Numbered from the stretch's first letter, positions 1 to 9,561 are shown. The stretch: DNA of 37,282 nucleotides from an uncultured Clostridia bacterium (GCA_947624995.1 CANQMS010000004.1:66139-103420); one strand, 5' to 3'. The notes: generated from the letters alone by a model not told the origin. Numbers and translations: made by a program.

Positions 1-1922
1 TCGGCGCCGAATCCTTCTCCCGCGACGATGAGATCACCTGCGCCGCCGGCGCCCTGCTCTCCTACGTCGCCGAAACGCAGCTTTCCGACATTTCATACAT
101 AAAAGAACTGAACATCTACGCCGCGAGCGGATATCTCGAGATAGACATGTCGACGCGGCGCAGCCTCGAGATCACGGAGACGATGCGCTCAAAGGAAAAG
201 CGCGGCTCGCTGCTCTCCGTGCTCGACCGCACAAAGTCCGCGCTCGGCGCGCGGCTCCTGCGCGCGTGGCTGGAGCACCCGCTCTGCAACACACAGGCGA
301 TCCGCGCCCGGCAGGACGCCGTCGGTGAGCTGGCGGAGGACTTTATGCTCCGGGCGGAATGCCAGCGCCTGCTCGGCTCCGTCCTCGATCTTGAACGGCT
401 CACGACGAAGGTCGGCTTCGGCACCGCGAACGGGCGCGACCTGCGCGCCATCATGACGACGCTCGACATCATCCCCGAGCTGCGCTCGCTTTTGTCGGGC
501 GCGAGCTCGTCCGAACTGCGTTCGGTATATGACGAGCTCGACGAGCTCTCCGACGTGCGCGAGCTGATCCGCGCCTCCATTGCGGAGGAGCCGCCGTTCA
601 CGATACGCGAGGGCGGCATCATCGCCGACGGCTACAGCAAGGATGTCGACTATCTGCGCGGCATCATGCGCGACGGGCACGGCTGGGTCGAGGAGATCGA
701 GGCGGCGGAGCGCGAGGCGACCGGCATCAGGACGCTCAAGGTCGGCTACAACAAGGTCTTCGGCTACTATATCGAGGTCTCAAAATCGTTCGTGTCTCAG
801 GTGCCGGAGCGATACATAAGAAAGCAGACTCTCGTCGGAGGCGAGAGATACATAACGGAGGAGCTTAAGGACCGCGAGGCGACGATACTCGGCGCCGAGG
901 ACAAGCTGCGCGGGCTCGAATACGAGCTCTTCTGCGCCGTCCGCACCGCGGTCGGCGAGGCGACGGCAAGGATCAGAAGCGTGGCGGCGAATCTTGCGAA
1001 GACGGACGTATACTGCTCCTTGGCGGACGCGGCAAAGCAGAATAACTACGTCCGCCCCGAGGTCGACTACTCCGACGTCATAGAGATAAAGGACGGACGC
1101 CACCCCGTCGTCGAGCAGTTCGTCCGCGACAAATATTTCGTCCCGAACGATACGCTGCTCGACACCGGCTACAACCGCCTGATGGTGATAACGGGTCCCA
1201 ACATGGCGGGCAAATCGACATATATGCGGCAGGTAGCGCTCATCGTGCTGATGGCGCAGACCGGCTCGTTCGTTCCGGCATCCGAGGCGAGGATCGGCAT
1301 CGTCGACAAGCTGTTCACGCGCGTCGGCGCGTCCGACGACCTCGCGTCCGGGCAGTCGACATTCATGCTCGAAATGTCCGAGGTCTCGTATATCCTCGAA
1401 AACGCCACACGCCGCTCGCTCATCATCTACGATGAGATCGGGCGCGGCACGAGCACATTTGACGGGCTCGCGATAGCCCGCGCCGTCGCCGAATACACGC
1501 ACGGAAAGCGCCTCGGCGCGCGCGCGATGTTCGCGACGCACTATCACGAGCTGTGCGAGCTCGAGGACACGCTCGAGGGCGCTGTCAACTACAATATCGC
1601 GTGCAAAAAGCGCGGCGGCGACATCACTTTTCTGCGCAAGATCGTGCGCGGCGGGACGGACGACAGCTACGGCATCGAGGTCGCGAAGCTGGCGGGGCTG
1701 CCTGCGGAGGTCATAAAGCGCGCGAGAGAAGTCCTCTCCGAGGTCGAGGAGGGCGCCGGGCGCGCCCCCGCCGAAAAAAAGTCCGAGGATGACTCGCTCT
1801 CGATGCTCTCGCTCTACGAGCATGACGCCGCCGAGCGCATCCTCTCGACAGATCTGAACACCATGACCCCCATCGAGGCAATGAACCTGATATTCGAGCT
1901 GAAGCGCTCGCTCGGCGGATAA
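1..1922 (+). CDS. mutS: DNA mismatch repair protein MutS (5' end missing)
   Basis: MutS recognises mismatches and, through its ATPase, recruits MutL. The reading frame is open from base 3 to the TAA at 1920-1922, giving 639 visible residues. The family is about 850-900 residues, so the N-terminal mismatch-reading domain with its Phe-x-Glu motif and part of the connector lie outside the window. Visible are the lever/clamp region starting near MSTRRSLEITET, Walker A (ITGPNMAGKST, about 1185-1220), the signature region around SGQSTFMLEMSE, Walker B (IYDEIGRGTST) and the ATHYHEL motif. The C-terminus (TPIEAMNLIFELKRSL) is the usual family end, so the 3' end is intact. mutL follows 46 bp downstream on the same strand, the standard Firmicutes pair, and no terminator is seen between them. 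Confidence 0.97.
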   Translation, partial: GAESFSRDDEITCAAGALLSYVAETQLSDISYIKELNIYAASGYLEIDMSTRRSLEITETMRSKEKRGSLLSVLDRTKSALGARLLRAWLEHPLCNTQAIRARQDAVGELAEDFMLRAECQRLLGSVLDLERLTTKVGFGTANGRDLRAIMTTLDIIPELRSLLSGASSSELRSVYDELDELSDVRELIRASIAEEPPFTIREGGIIADGYSKDVDYLRGIMRDGHGWVEEIEAAEREATGIRTLKVGYNKVFGYYIEVSKSFVSQVPERYIRKQTLVGGERYITEELKDREATILGAEDKLRGLEYELFCAVRTAVGEATARIRSVAANLAKTDVYCSLADAAKQNNYVRPEVDYSDVIEIKDGRHPVVEQFVRDKYFVPNDTLLDTGYNRLMVITGPNMAGKSTYMRQVALIVLMAQTGSFVPASEARIGIVDKLFTRVGASDDLASGQSTFMLEMSEVSYILENATRRSLIIYDEIGRGTSTFDGLAIARAVAEYTHGKRLGARAMFATHYHELCELEDTLEGAVNYNIACKKRGGDITFLRKIVRGGTDDSYGIEVAKLAGLPAEVIKRAREVLSEVEEGAGRAPAEKKSEDDSLSMLSLYEHDAAERILSTDLNTMTPIEAMNLIFELKRSLGG

Positions 1923-1968
1923 CGCCCCGTTTAAGATCGGTATTTTTCTGAAAGGAGTGCGGTCTTTT

Positions 1969-3957
1969 GTGAAGGAAAACAAAATACACGTGCTCGACTT
2001 CGAGGTCGCGAACCTTATCGCGGCGGGCGAGGTCGTCGACAGACCGGCGTCCGTCATAAAGGAGCTGGTCGAAAACTCGATCGACTCCGGCGCGACCGTC
2101 ATCACCGTCGAGATCAAGCACGGCGGTATAACGTATATGCGCGTCTCGGACAACGGCTGCGGCATCGGATTTGACGATATGCCGACCGCGATCCTCCGCC
2201 ACGCGACGAGCAAGATAAAGGATGCCTCCGACCTTGACAGGATCGGAACGCTCGGCTTCCGCGGCGAGGCGCTCGCGGCGATCGCGTCCGTCTCGCACCT
2301 GCGCATCATAAGCCGCCCGGCGGACGAGGAACTCGGCGGGCTTCTGGACGCCGTCGGCGGTCAGATCGTCACATACGCGGAGACAGGCTGCTCCGCCGGG
2401 ACGACCGTCATCGTCGAGGAGCTGTTTTCAAACGTCCCCGCACGGCGCAAATTTTTAAAGAAGGACACCGCCGAGACGGCGGCGATAGTTTCGGTCGTCG
2501 AGCGCATAGCCCTCTCGCGCCCGGACATCTCGTTCCGCCTCATTTCAAACGGCGAAATGAAGCTGCGGACCGAGGGCAACGGCGACCTCTCCGGCGCGAT
2601 ATATTCCGTCCTCGGGCGCGACTTCCACTCGCGGACGATAAAGGTAGACTACGAAAACGCGGACGCAGGGCTTCGCGTCACCGGCTATATCGGCATGCCG
2701 GACACGGCGCGCGCCAACCGCAACGGCGAGATATTCTTCATCAACGGGCGCCTCGTCAGGTCAAAGACCGCGGGTGCGGCGCTCGAGCAGGCGTATACGA
2801 CATACATCCCCGACGACCGCTTCCCCGCCTGCGTGCTCTCCCTCTCCCTCTCCCCGGATTCCGTCGACGTCAACGTACACCCGGCAAAGTTAGAGGTCAA
2901 GTTTTCAAACGAAAAACTCGTGTTTGAGACGTTTTATTACGCCGTCCGCCCGGCGCTTGAGCGCCAAATGACGCGCGGCGAGCTCGCCGTAACCGGCGAA
3001 AAAGATGCGCATGGCGCATATATGCGCCGCGCGGCGGCAGCGGCATCCGCGTTCGTCCCCGTGCGCGACGGGCAGCCGTCACCGAAGACGATAAGGATAG
3101 ACACCGGCAACGACGGCGTCATCCTCGGCGGCACGGGTAAGGGTCCGCGCACGCGATTTGACCTCAGCCAGAGCTTTGCGTCCTCCGCCGGCGTACCGTA
3201 CACTCAGGGCTCCGGCGCCTCCCCCGCTCCGAGCGTCGAGGCTTCATCCGCTCCGGGCGCGGAGGCACGGTCTTTTTGGCAGAAGACCGCCCCCGATCAA
3301 GCGCGGCGCACACAGGCGGAAACACAGACACAAATCCCGGAGGCGCAGGCGGATGTGAGCCGTGCCGAAGCTGCCCCGCCCGAATATACGATCCTCGGGG
3401 AGGCGTGGGACTGCTACGTCATCGTAATGCTCGGGGACAAGCTCGTCCTCATCGACAAGCACGCGGCGCACGAGCGCATCCTGTTTGAACAGATGCGACG
3501 CAATATGCGCGCCGACCCGGCATCGTCCGCGTCACAGATGCTGCTCGTTCCGCTCGAGGTCACGCTCACCGAGGACGAGGCATCAAACGTTGCCGAATAC
3601 GCGGACGATATCGGCGCCGCGGGCTTCGTTTTCTCGCTCGACGGCGCGAAAGTAACCGTCACCGCCGTCCCCTCCGGATTCACATCGGACATGACGGCGC
3701 CGATGTTCCAGTCGTTCGGCAGCGAGCTCTATACGTCCGCCGCGGACGCGCGCGACGCGGTATTTGAGCGCGCGCTCTACACCGCCGCCTGCAAGGCGGC
3801 GATCAAGGGCGGGCGCGTCTACGGGATCGAGCATATCAAATGGATCTGCGACGAGCTCTTCCGCCTGCCCGACATCAAGTACTGCCCGCACGGGCGCCCG
3901 GTCGCGCTCGAGCTCTCGCACGCGCAGCTCGACCGCCACTTCAGACGCACGGAATAA
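1969..3957 (+). CDS. mutL: DNA mismatch repair protein MutL (endonuclease type)
   Basis: MutL couples mismatch recognition by MutS to strand incision. I start it at GTG 1969, which has AAAGGAG at 1951-1957; the in-frame GTG at 1957 lies inside that ribosome site. The product is 662 residues. The N-terminal GHKL ATPase shows IAAGEVVDRPASVIKELVENS, DNGCGI and GFRGEALAAIAS. A low-complexity linker rich in Ala, Ser and Pro (about residues 370-470) leads to the C-terminal dimerisation/endonuclease domain. That domain carries DKHAAHERILFE, matching the metal-binding DQHA(x2)E(x4)E motif except Gln to Lys, and the later ACKAAIKGG and CPHGRPV motifs. This is therefore the nicking type found in bacteria lacking MutH. 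It probably forms an operon with mutS, and tgt begins 27 bp downstream. Confidence 0.96.
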   Translation: MKENKIHVLDFEVANLIAAGEVVDRPASVIKELVENSIDSGATVITVEIKHGGITYMRVSDNGCGIGFDDMPTAILRHATSKIKDASDLDRIGTLGFRGEALAAIASVSHLRIISRPADEELGGLLDAVGGQIVTYAETGCSAGTTVIVEELFSNVPARRKFLKKDTAETAAIVSVVERIALSRPDISFRLISNGEMKLRTEGNGDLSGAIYSVLGRDFHSRTIKVDYENADAGLRVTGYIGMPDTARANRNGEIFFINGRLVRSKTAGAALEQAYTTYIPDDRFPACVLSLSLSPDSVDVNVHPAKLEVKFSNEKLVFETFYYAVRPALERQMTRGELAVTGEKDAHGAYMRRAAAAASAFVPVRDGQPSPKTIRIDTGNDGVILGGTGKGPRTRFDLSQSFASSAGVPYTQGSGASPAPSVEASSAPGAEARSFWQKTAPDQARRTQAETQTQIPEAQADVSRAEAAPPEYTILGEAWDCYVIVMLGDKLVLIDKHAAHERILFEQMRRNMRADPASSASQMLLVPLEVTLTEDEASNVAEYADDIGAAGFVFSLDGAKVTVTAVPSGFTSDMTAPMFQSFGSELYTSAADARDAVFERALYTAACKAAIKGGRVYGIEHIKWICDELFRLPDIKYCPHGRPVALELSHAQLDRHFRRTE

Positions 3958-3984
3958 CGACACAAAAAGCACAAAGGAAAAACT

Positions 3985-5121
3985 ATGTTTACGCTCATAA
4001 AAGAAGAGGGGCACGCCCGCCGCGGCAGGCTCGAAACGGTCCACGGAACGATAGAAACGCCCGTATTCATGAACGTCGGCACGTGCGCCGCGATAAAGGG
4101 CGGCGTTTCCGCGCCCGAGCTTTCATCCATAAACTGTCAGGTTGAGCTTTCGAACACGTACCACCTCCACATCCGCCCGGGCGACGAGCTCATACGCGAC
4201 ATGGGCGGGCTGCACAAGTTCATGAACTGGCAGGGACCGATCCTTACCGACAGCGGCGGATTTCAGGTGTTCTCGCTCGCCGGGCTCCGCCGCATCAAGG
4301 AGGAAGGCGTATACTTCGCCTCGCACATAGACGGCAAGCGTATCTTCATGGGACCGGAGGAATCAATGAGGATCCAGTCGAATCTTGCCTCGACTATCGC
4401 GATGGCGTTTGACGAATGTATCGAGAATCCCGCGCCCTACGACTATGTAAAACGCTCCGTCGAGCGGACGGCGCGCTGGCTCCTGCGCTGCAAGACTGAG
4501 ATGGAGCGGCTCAATTCCCTGCCCGACACGATAAACCGCCATCAGCTCCTCTTCGGCATAAATCAGGGCAGCACATATGACGACCTGCGCGCATGGCACA
4601 TGGACACGATAGCGGAATACGACCTTGACGGGTACGCGATAGGCGGGCTCGCGGTCGGCGAGGAGACGGAGGAAATGTACCGCACGATCGAATCCGTCGA
4701 GCCGCACATGCCGAAACACAAGCCGCGCTATCTGATGGGCGTCGGCACGCCGGTCAATATCCTTGAGGGCGTGTGGCGCGGCGTTGACTTTTTCGACTGC
4801 GTCATGCCGAGCCGCAACGCGCGCCACGGGAACCTCTTCACGTGGCACGGCAAAATGAATCTTCTGAACGAAAAATATATGCGCGACCCGCGCCCCATCG
4901 ACGAGGGATGCGGCTGTCCCGCCTGCCGCGCGCACTCGCGCTCCTACATCCGCCACCTCATAAAGGCGAAGGAAGCGCTCGGGATGCGCCTCGCCGTCCT
5001 GCACAACCTCTACTTCTACAATGAACTCATGCAGAAGATACGCGATGCGCTCGACGGCGGATATTATGAAGACTTCTACCGCAAATACCGGGTCATCCTC
5101 GGAGAGCGGTCGATAGATTAA
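3985..5121 (+). CDS. tgt: Queuine/preQ1 tRNA-ribosyltransferase
   Basis: Tgt exchanges guanine-34 of GUN-anticodon tRNAs for preQ1 in the queuosine pathway. The 378-residue length is typical of the bacterial enzyme. The substrate-base pocket motif DSGGFQVF starts at Asp89. The nucleophilic Asp lies in FFDCVMPSRNARHG at about residue 265, with Asn where many family members have Thr. The zinc site is CGCPACR followed by a His in LAVLHNLYFYN. The ATG is preceded by AAAGGA. It follows mutL by 27 bp on the same strand and may be cotranscribed with it. Nothing is missing from the active site. No other queuosine genes are in the window. Confidence 0.97.
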   Translation: MFTLIKEEGHARRGRLETVHGTIETPVFMNVGTCAAIKGGVSAPELSSINCQVELSNTYHLHIRPGDELIRDMGGLHKFMNWQGPILTDSGGFQVFSLAGLRRIKEEGVYFASHIDGKRIFMGPEESMRIQSNLASTIAMAFDECIENPAPYDYVKRSVERTARWLLRCKTEMERLNSLPDTINRHQLLFGINQGSTYDDLRAWHMDTIAEYDLDGYAIGGLAVGEETEEMYRTIESVEPHMPKHKPRYLMGVGTPVNILEGVWRGVDFFDCVMPSRNARHGNLFTWHGKMNLLNEKYMRDPRPIDEGCGCPACRAHSRSYIRHLIKAKEALGMRLAVLHNLYFYNELMQKIRDALDGGYYEDFYRKYRVILGERSID

Positions 5122-5143
5122 AAGTAATGAAAGGAAAGAAAAA

Positions 5144-5362
5144 ATGGACATCAAAGCGAAGATCGAAGAGCTGACCGACAAGGTCAAAAACGACAAGGAG
5201 CTCGGCGAAAAATTCAAAAGCGACCCGGTGAAGACGGTCGAGGGTCTCATCGGCGTCGACCTGCCGGACGATCAGGTCGGAAAGATCGTTGACGGCATCA
5301 AGGCGAAGGTCAGCCTTGACAAGGTCACGGGCGCGCTCGGCGGGCTGTTCGGAAAGAAATAA
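5144..5362 (+). CDS. Small lysine-rich protein of unknown function
   Basis: A 72-residue protein with a good ribosome site (GAAAGGAAAG) 22 bp after tgt, so probably in the same transcript. It is charged and predicted largely helical. The N-terminal half (IKAKIEELTDKVKNDKELG) reads as an amphipathic helix. The middle has the phrase KFKSDPVKTVEGLIGVDLP, and the C-terminus ends in a glycine-rich hydrophobic tail GALGGLFGKK. There is no signal peptide, membrane segment or cysteine. The KFKSDPVKTVEGLIG stretch loosely recalls Nif11-type leader peptides, but no peptide-modifying enzyme is nearby. I do not recognise a characterised family. The ribosome site, lack of rare codons and normal amino-acid use make it a real gene. 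Confidence 0.8.
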   Translation: MDIKAKIEELTDKVKNDKELGEKFKSDPVKTVEGLIGVDLPDDQVGKIVDGIKAKVSLDKVTGALGGLFGKK

Positions 5363-5405
5363 GCCTCCGCAAAAAAGCGAGCACACCGGATGACATTATT
5401 TCATC

Positions 5406-5879
5406 ATGAGAAGAAAAGACCGTGAGATCACGGATATCGGCAGAATAGTCGATATCATTGACTCGTGCGACGTTTTGAGGCTCGGGCTCTCGGACGGGGA
5501 TTTTCCCTATATCGTCCCCGTCAACTTCGCGTACACCGTAAAGGACGGCAAGCTCGCGTTCTATATCCACGGGGCGGCTGCGGGCAGAAAATACGAGCTT
5601 TTGACAAAGAATCCGCTCTGCTCATTTGAAACGGACGTCCCCCTCGGGCTCGACGTCAACGCGGAGGAAAAATATGTGACGATGCGCTACAGATCCGTCA
5701 TGGGGCGCGCGTCCGTCGAGATGCTTTCCGGAGACGAAAAGCGGCGCGCGCTTTACGAAATATTGATGGCGCGATACGAGGCGACGAGAAATTTTGCATG
5801 CAGCGAGTCTTCGCTCGACGCCGCCGCCGTATTCAGGCTGAACGTGCTTGAAGTCACCGCGAAGGAAAACGTAAAATGA
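5406..5879 (+). CDS. Pyridoxamine 5'-phosphate oxidase-like (NimA-type) flavin-binding protein
   Basis: 157 residues with the split-barrel FMN-binding pattern of the pyridoxamine-phosphate-oxidase-like/NimA group. Visible features are the N-terminal ITDIGRIVDIIDSCDVLRLG, the strand pair FPYIVPVNFAYTVKDGKLAFYIHGA, and then GRKYELLTKNPLCSFETD, which in relatives contacts the flavin phosphate. Some family members reduce 5-nitroimidazoles; the true substrate here is unknown. The ATG at 5406 has only a weak upstream purine stretch, but an in-frame stop at 5391-5393 excludes a longer start. It ends just before a strong two-way terminator. The family call is firm, the function is not. Confidence 0.85.
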   Translation: MRRKDREITDIGRIVDIIDSCDVLRLGLSDGDFPYIVPVNFAYTVKDGKLAFYIHGAAAGRKYELLTKNPLCSFETDVPLGLDVNAEEKYVTMRYRSVMGRASVEMLSGDEKRRALYEILMARYEATRNFACSESSLDAAAVFRLNVLEVTAKENVK

Positions 5880-5890
5880 TGAAAAAACAA

Positions 5891-5931
5891 AAATATCCTC
5901 TCCCGTCGGAATCCTGCGGGAGAGGATATTT
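5891..5931. terminator. Bidirectional intrinsic terminator
   Basis: Perfect 15-bp inverted repeat (5891-5905 with 5917-5931) with an 11-nt loop. T-rich sequence follows on the plus strand, and the mirror A-rich stretch (5882-5893) gives a U tract on the minus strand. It sits between the convergent flavoprotein gene and the GH127 gene, so it can end both transcripts. Confidence 0.9.
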
Positions 5932-5947
5932 TTTGCTTTACGCCCCT

Positions 5948-8900
5948 TTATTTTGCGAAACGTATGATAATGTAGCTGACGTTGATCGCGAGGCCGGACT
6001 GCGTCTTGTTGCGGAAATTGAGCGTGAGCTCGCCGTCCGTCACATTCACCGTCGCGCGGAGCACACCGGCGGAGACGTTATAGCCGCTTGCAAGCTCTGC
6101 GGCGTCCGTCTTGTCTATATTCGCCCAAACGTCGTGCATGTTCGAGCAGCCCCACGGGTCGGAGAATCCGATCTCGACCTCGTATTTGCCGTTCTCAAGC
6201 TCGAACGCGTAGTCGAGATAGCGCTCCGCGATGCCGTTTTCATACTGGTTTTTCGTGTAGCGGTTCGTCTCCGTCTTCGGCGCGCCGTCCTTCGGGTTGA
6301 ATTCGTATGCCCACGTGTTCGCCGTATAGATCGCGCCGCTTATGGAGCTGCCGCTGTACCTGTCGGTCGGGTCGTCTATGAATCCCCACTTTTTGCCCGT
6401 CACGGGGTCGTACCCGTAGAGCTGTTCGGTAACGCTGTTATAGACGCCGAAGCTGTCTCCGTCCGAGAGCGTATATACGTTGTGGTCGCCGCAGTCAACG
6501 AAGTATGCGACGTCGCCGTCGACCTCATAGAGGAGCTTGACCTCCTTCACGTATATGAACTCGCACACCCTTGCGGACTCGCCGCCGTCGCCCTCGAAGC
6601 GCACCTCGACGACGTCGTGCTCCTCGCCGTTCGCCGTTATGTGCTCGGCTCCGTCAACGACTCCGTCCGGTATGCGGACGCGAACCTCATACGTCTTCTC
6701 TTTTCCGATATAGTCGAGCACGGAGCTCCAAAGGACCGTGTCCCCGGACTTTATGACGAGCGATTTGCCGTTATCCTCCGCGCGCAGCGTGAAGACGAGG
6801 TAGTTGTCGGCGCCCTTTTTGACAGACATGCGGTAGGCGAAGTATCCGCCCGCCTCCGCATAGCGGTACGTGCCGTCGTTCGTCACGCCGACGCTGCCGC
6901 TCTCATCCATCGCGTGGAGCTCGTCATTCTCGTACTGACCGTAGCCGGGCTGCACCGTGTCAAGCGTTTCCTCCTCTGTGCGCTTGGGACCGTTGTCGGC
7001 GACGTCCTTTTCCTCCGCCGTCATGAACTGCCAGTAAATGCCGTAGCGCTCGTCGTACTTTTCATAGTGCGGACCGAAGACGTAGTCGCAGCCCTCGAGC
7101 CTGAACTCGAGTCCGTCGCCGTCGCGCTTCATATAGTCTGCAATGTTTTTGACAAAGTCCGCGGCGGAGACGCCGTCCGGCAGAACGAGCACCTCGCTGT
7201 CAACGACCTTTGACGCCGGGATCGTGACGGAAACGCCCGTCGTCGTTGTCGTCATATCGGACTTCCCGAGACCCGCCGAGAGCACGATGGGACCATATTT
7301 GAAGCCGATCACGCGGTCGTTGTCCGGCAGCGGATGCGCCGTCACCTTCATCGGGAGTGTTATCTTCACCTCATGCTCGCCCGAGATGTCGGAGACATAC
7401 GCGTACCCGTCTTTCTCGGTGTAGCTGTATTTTTTGCCGTCAAGCGTGACCGTCGGGTCCTCCGCCGCCCAGTCCGGGATGCGGAGCGCGAGCGTGATCT
7501 TGCCGCCGTCCGCGTTCACGGTGAAGGTCGAGGTGTCGCCGACCGGGATGTCGGAATCCTGTTTCAGCGTGAATTTGCCGGAGGACACGGTCGAGTCAAA
7601 GTACATGTTTACAAAGACGGTGCCGTTGTCGTGGAAATATATGCTGTCCCCTAACTTTGTGAAGTTTTCCATGCCGGAGCCGGTGCAGCACCAGAACTTC
7701 GTGAAAGGCTCGCTGTACACCTTGAAGTACCCGGTCGCCATCGGCTGGAAATACATCGTCATGCCCGTTTCCGGATTCTGAGACGACAGTATCGCATTGT
7801 AGAACGCGTTCTCATAGTAGTCCGCGTACTTCCTCTCGCCCGTTATCGTGAAGAGCGCGCGGGAGAGCTTCAGCATATTGTAGACGTTGCACGTCTCGCA
7901 GTTGCAGTTCGTGCGCTCGCCGTCAAGGATGCCGTCGCGCCCGAAGTGCTCCCACTCGCTGTTGCCGCCGGTGATATACGTGTGCCTTTCAACGACCATA
8001 TCCCAGAACGCCTCGGCGTATTCGAGATATTCGGACGCATCGACCGTCTCCCCCTCTATTTCCTTGCCGTCAAGCGCCATATAGCGGTTGAGCGCGCCGA
8101 GGAATTTCGGGATCGTCGTGTTCGCGTGCAGATCGTTGAGCACGTCCTTCTGCCCGAGAGCGACGCGCTTAAAGAGCGTCTCCTCGTCGAATTTATGCGC
8201 CGCGACAGCGTATTTTTCCTCGCCCGTGCAGGCGTACAGCCTGTAGAGGCAGTCGTTCATTCCGCCGTACTCGATGGAGAGGACGCGCTGCTGCGTCGCC
8301 GCGTCCCAGCCGGACGTGCGCTCGTATGTCCAGTCCCCGAGCCCCTCGGCGACTTCGAGCGCGTGCTCGTTCCCGGCGAGCTCATATGCGTCGAGAAGCC
8401 CCGCGATTATCTTGTGCATCGTATACCACGGCACCCACGCCTCGGTGGTGATATTCGCTCTTCCCGCCTCGACGTTGTCGAACTGCGCCTCGACATTGTT
8501 TCTGTTCGCGATCGTCGCGCCGAAAATGAATCCGGGCTCGCCCCGCGAATTGCGCTGGCATTCGAGCAGCCCGTCCACGAGCTCGGAAAGAATCGCGTTG
8601 AGCTTTTCGCGGTCCGCCTCGGGGACGCCCGCGTTTGCGACCGCCTGAGCTACGGCGGAGAGATAGTGACCGACGGAGTGCCCGCCGATAAGCGAGTTTT
8701 CCCAGCCGTCATAGCGCCGCTTTCCTTCCATATCGAGCCCCGCCGTCTCGCGGAAGCCCGCGAGCAGCCTGCCGGTGTCAAACGATTCGAGATACTTCAC
8801 CTCGAGCGCGAGCGCGTTTTCGCAGTAGTCGTCCTCGACCGTCACCTCGCCCATCGAAAAGTGCGTTATCCCGACCGTCTCCGGCAGGACCGCGCCGTCG

Positions 8901-9526
8901 TCGCTTTTGTCGCCGAGCGAGAGGGACATGCGCACCGTCTCTTCTTTTCCGGATATCATAACTTTCACCTCCGCGTGCATCGGTTCCTGCCCCGTCGCAT
9001 TTACGGCGACCGTGAGCGCGAACGCGAGCGCCGGCATGAGCGCGAGCGCGAGCACAGCCGCCGCGGCGCCGCCGCCCTTTCCCTTTTTCTTTTTTATAAC
9101 TATAGCCGCGGCGACCGCGCCGATGACGGCAACGCCGCCCGCCGCGCACCCGATGATGATGCCCCAAGGCGCGCTTCCCTTGCCGACAGTCGCGGTCAGG
9201 TCGACATACTTTTCCCCGCCGGATTCGAGTGCGTCATCGCTGCCGAGCAGCGCGACCTCCGTCTTTCCGTCGTCCGGCGTGACAACGTCCGGCAGCTCGA
9301 CGTACGCCGTGACGTCCGAGAGCGGAGTTTTCCCGTTGTTTTTCACCGACAGCCGCACGGTCATTTTGTCGCCCGCCGCGTATTCGGTCTTATCCGTTGC
9401 GACGGAGCCGACGGCGGAGCCTTCCTCATACGTTCCCGCATTCGAGAACCTCCCCGCCGCAAAGAGCGTCATTGTGAGCAGCGCCGCCGCGATGATCGCC
9501 GCGGCAGCGTAAAGCAGTTTTTTCAT
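5948..9526 (-). CDS. Exported membrane-anchored GH127-type beta-L-arabinofuranosidase-like enzyme
   Basis: 1192 residues; ATG with GGGAGG upstream. Order of parts: N-terminal signal or anchor helix (about 3-24), a beta-rich CARDB-like segment (about 40-115), a hydrophobic helix (121-144), the basic turn KKKKGKGGG, a second hydrophobic helix (154-176), then a large glycosidase domain of the GH127/DUF1680 type. The zinc-cysteine active site of this family (Glu, Cys, Cys, Cys in the bifidobacterial enzyme HypBA1) is matched by NCNCETCNVYN (Glu544, Cys546) and FWCCTGSGMENF (Cys613, the likely nucleophile, and Cys614). A candidate acid/base Glu lies in ITGGNSEWEHFG (524 or 526). The C-terminal 300 residues hold beta-sandwich, malectin-like regions, probably sugar-binding. 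Likely substrates are arabinose-containing glycans, but GH127 relatives vary. It stands alone, with no transporter or regulator beside it. Confidence 0.88.
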   Translation of the reverse strand: MKKLLYAAAAIIAAALLTMTLFAAGRFSNAGTYEEGSAVGSVATDKTEYAAGDKMTVRLSVKNNGKTPLSDVTAYVELPDVVTPDDGKTEVALLGSDDALESGGEKYVDLTATVGKGSAPWGIIIGCAAGGVAVIGAVAAAIVIKKKKGKGGGAAAAVLALALMPALAFALTVAVNATGQEPMHAEVKVMISGKEETVRMSLSLGDKSDDGAVLPETVGITHFSMGEVTVEDDYCENALALEVKYLESFDTGRLLAGFRETAGLDMEGKRRYDGWENSLIGGHSVGHYLSAVAQAVANAGVPEADREKLNAILSELVDGLLECQRNSRGEPGFIFGATIANRNNVEAQFDNVEAGRANITTEAWVPWYTMHKIIAGLLDAYELAGNEHALEVAEGLGDWTYERTSGWDAATQQRVLSIEYGGMNDCLYRLYACTGEEKYAVAAHKFDEETLFKRVALGQKDVLNDLHANTTIPKFLGALNRYMALDGKEIEGETVDASEYLEYAEAFWDMVVERHTYITGGNSEWEHFGRDGILDGERTNCNCETCNVYNMLKLSRALFTITGERKYADYYENAFYNAILSSQNPETGMTMYFQPMATGYFKVYSEPFTKFWCCTGSGMENFTKLGDSIYFHDNGTVFVNMYFDSTVSSGKFTLKQDSDIPVGDTSTFTVNADGGKITLALRIPDWAAEDPTVTLDGKKYSYTEKDGYAYVSDISGEHEVKITLPMKVTAHPLPDNDRVIGFKYGPIVLSAGLGKSDMTTTTTGVSVTIPASKVVDSEVLVLPDGVSAADFVKNIADYMKRDGDGLEFRLEGCDYVFGPHYEKYDERYGIYWQFMTAEEKDVADNGPKRTEEETLDTVQPGYGQYENDELHAMDESGSVGVTNDGTYRYAEAGGYFAYRMSVKKGADNYLVFTLRAEDNGKSLVIKSGDTVLWSSVLDYIGKEKTYEVRVRIPDGVVDGAEHITANGEEHDVVEVRFEGDGGESARVCEFIYVKEVKLLYEVDGDVAYFVDCGDHNVYTLSDGDSFGVYNSVTEQLYGYDPVTGKKWGFIDDPTDRYSGSSISGAIYTANTWAYEFNPKDGAPKTETNRYTKNQYENGIAERYLDYAFELENGKYEVEIGFSDPWGCSNMHDVWANIDKTDAAELASGYNVSAGVLRATVNVTDGELTLNFRNKTQSGLAINVSYIIIRFAK

Positions 9527-9561
9527 TTTTTCCTCCCGTTATCGGGACATTCTTCGATTTG

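Noticed and set aside
1957-1968. MutL start at GTG 1957
   Set aside because: This codon overlaps the AAAGGAG ribosome site; GTG 1969 has proper spacing and matches the usual MutL N-terminus.
5144-5362. RiPP precursor peptide with Nif11-like leader
   Set aside because: The likeness is limited to a short acidic/helical phrase. There is no Cys-rich or Ser/Thr-rich core and no modifying enzyme or transporter nearby.
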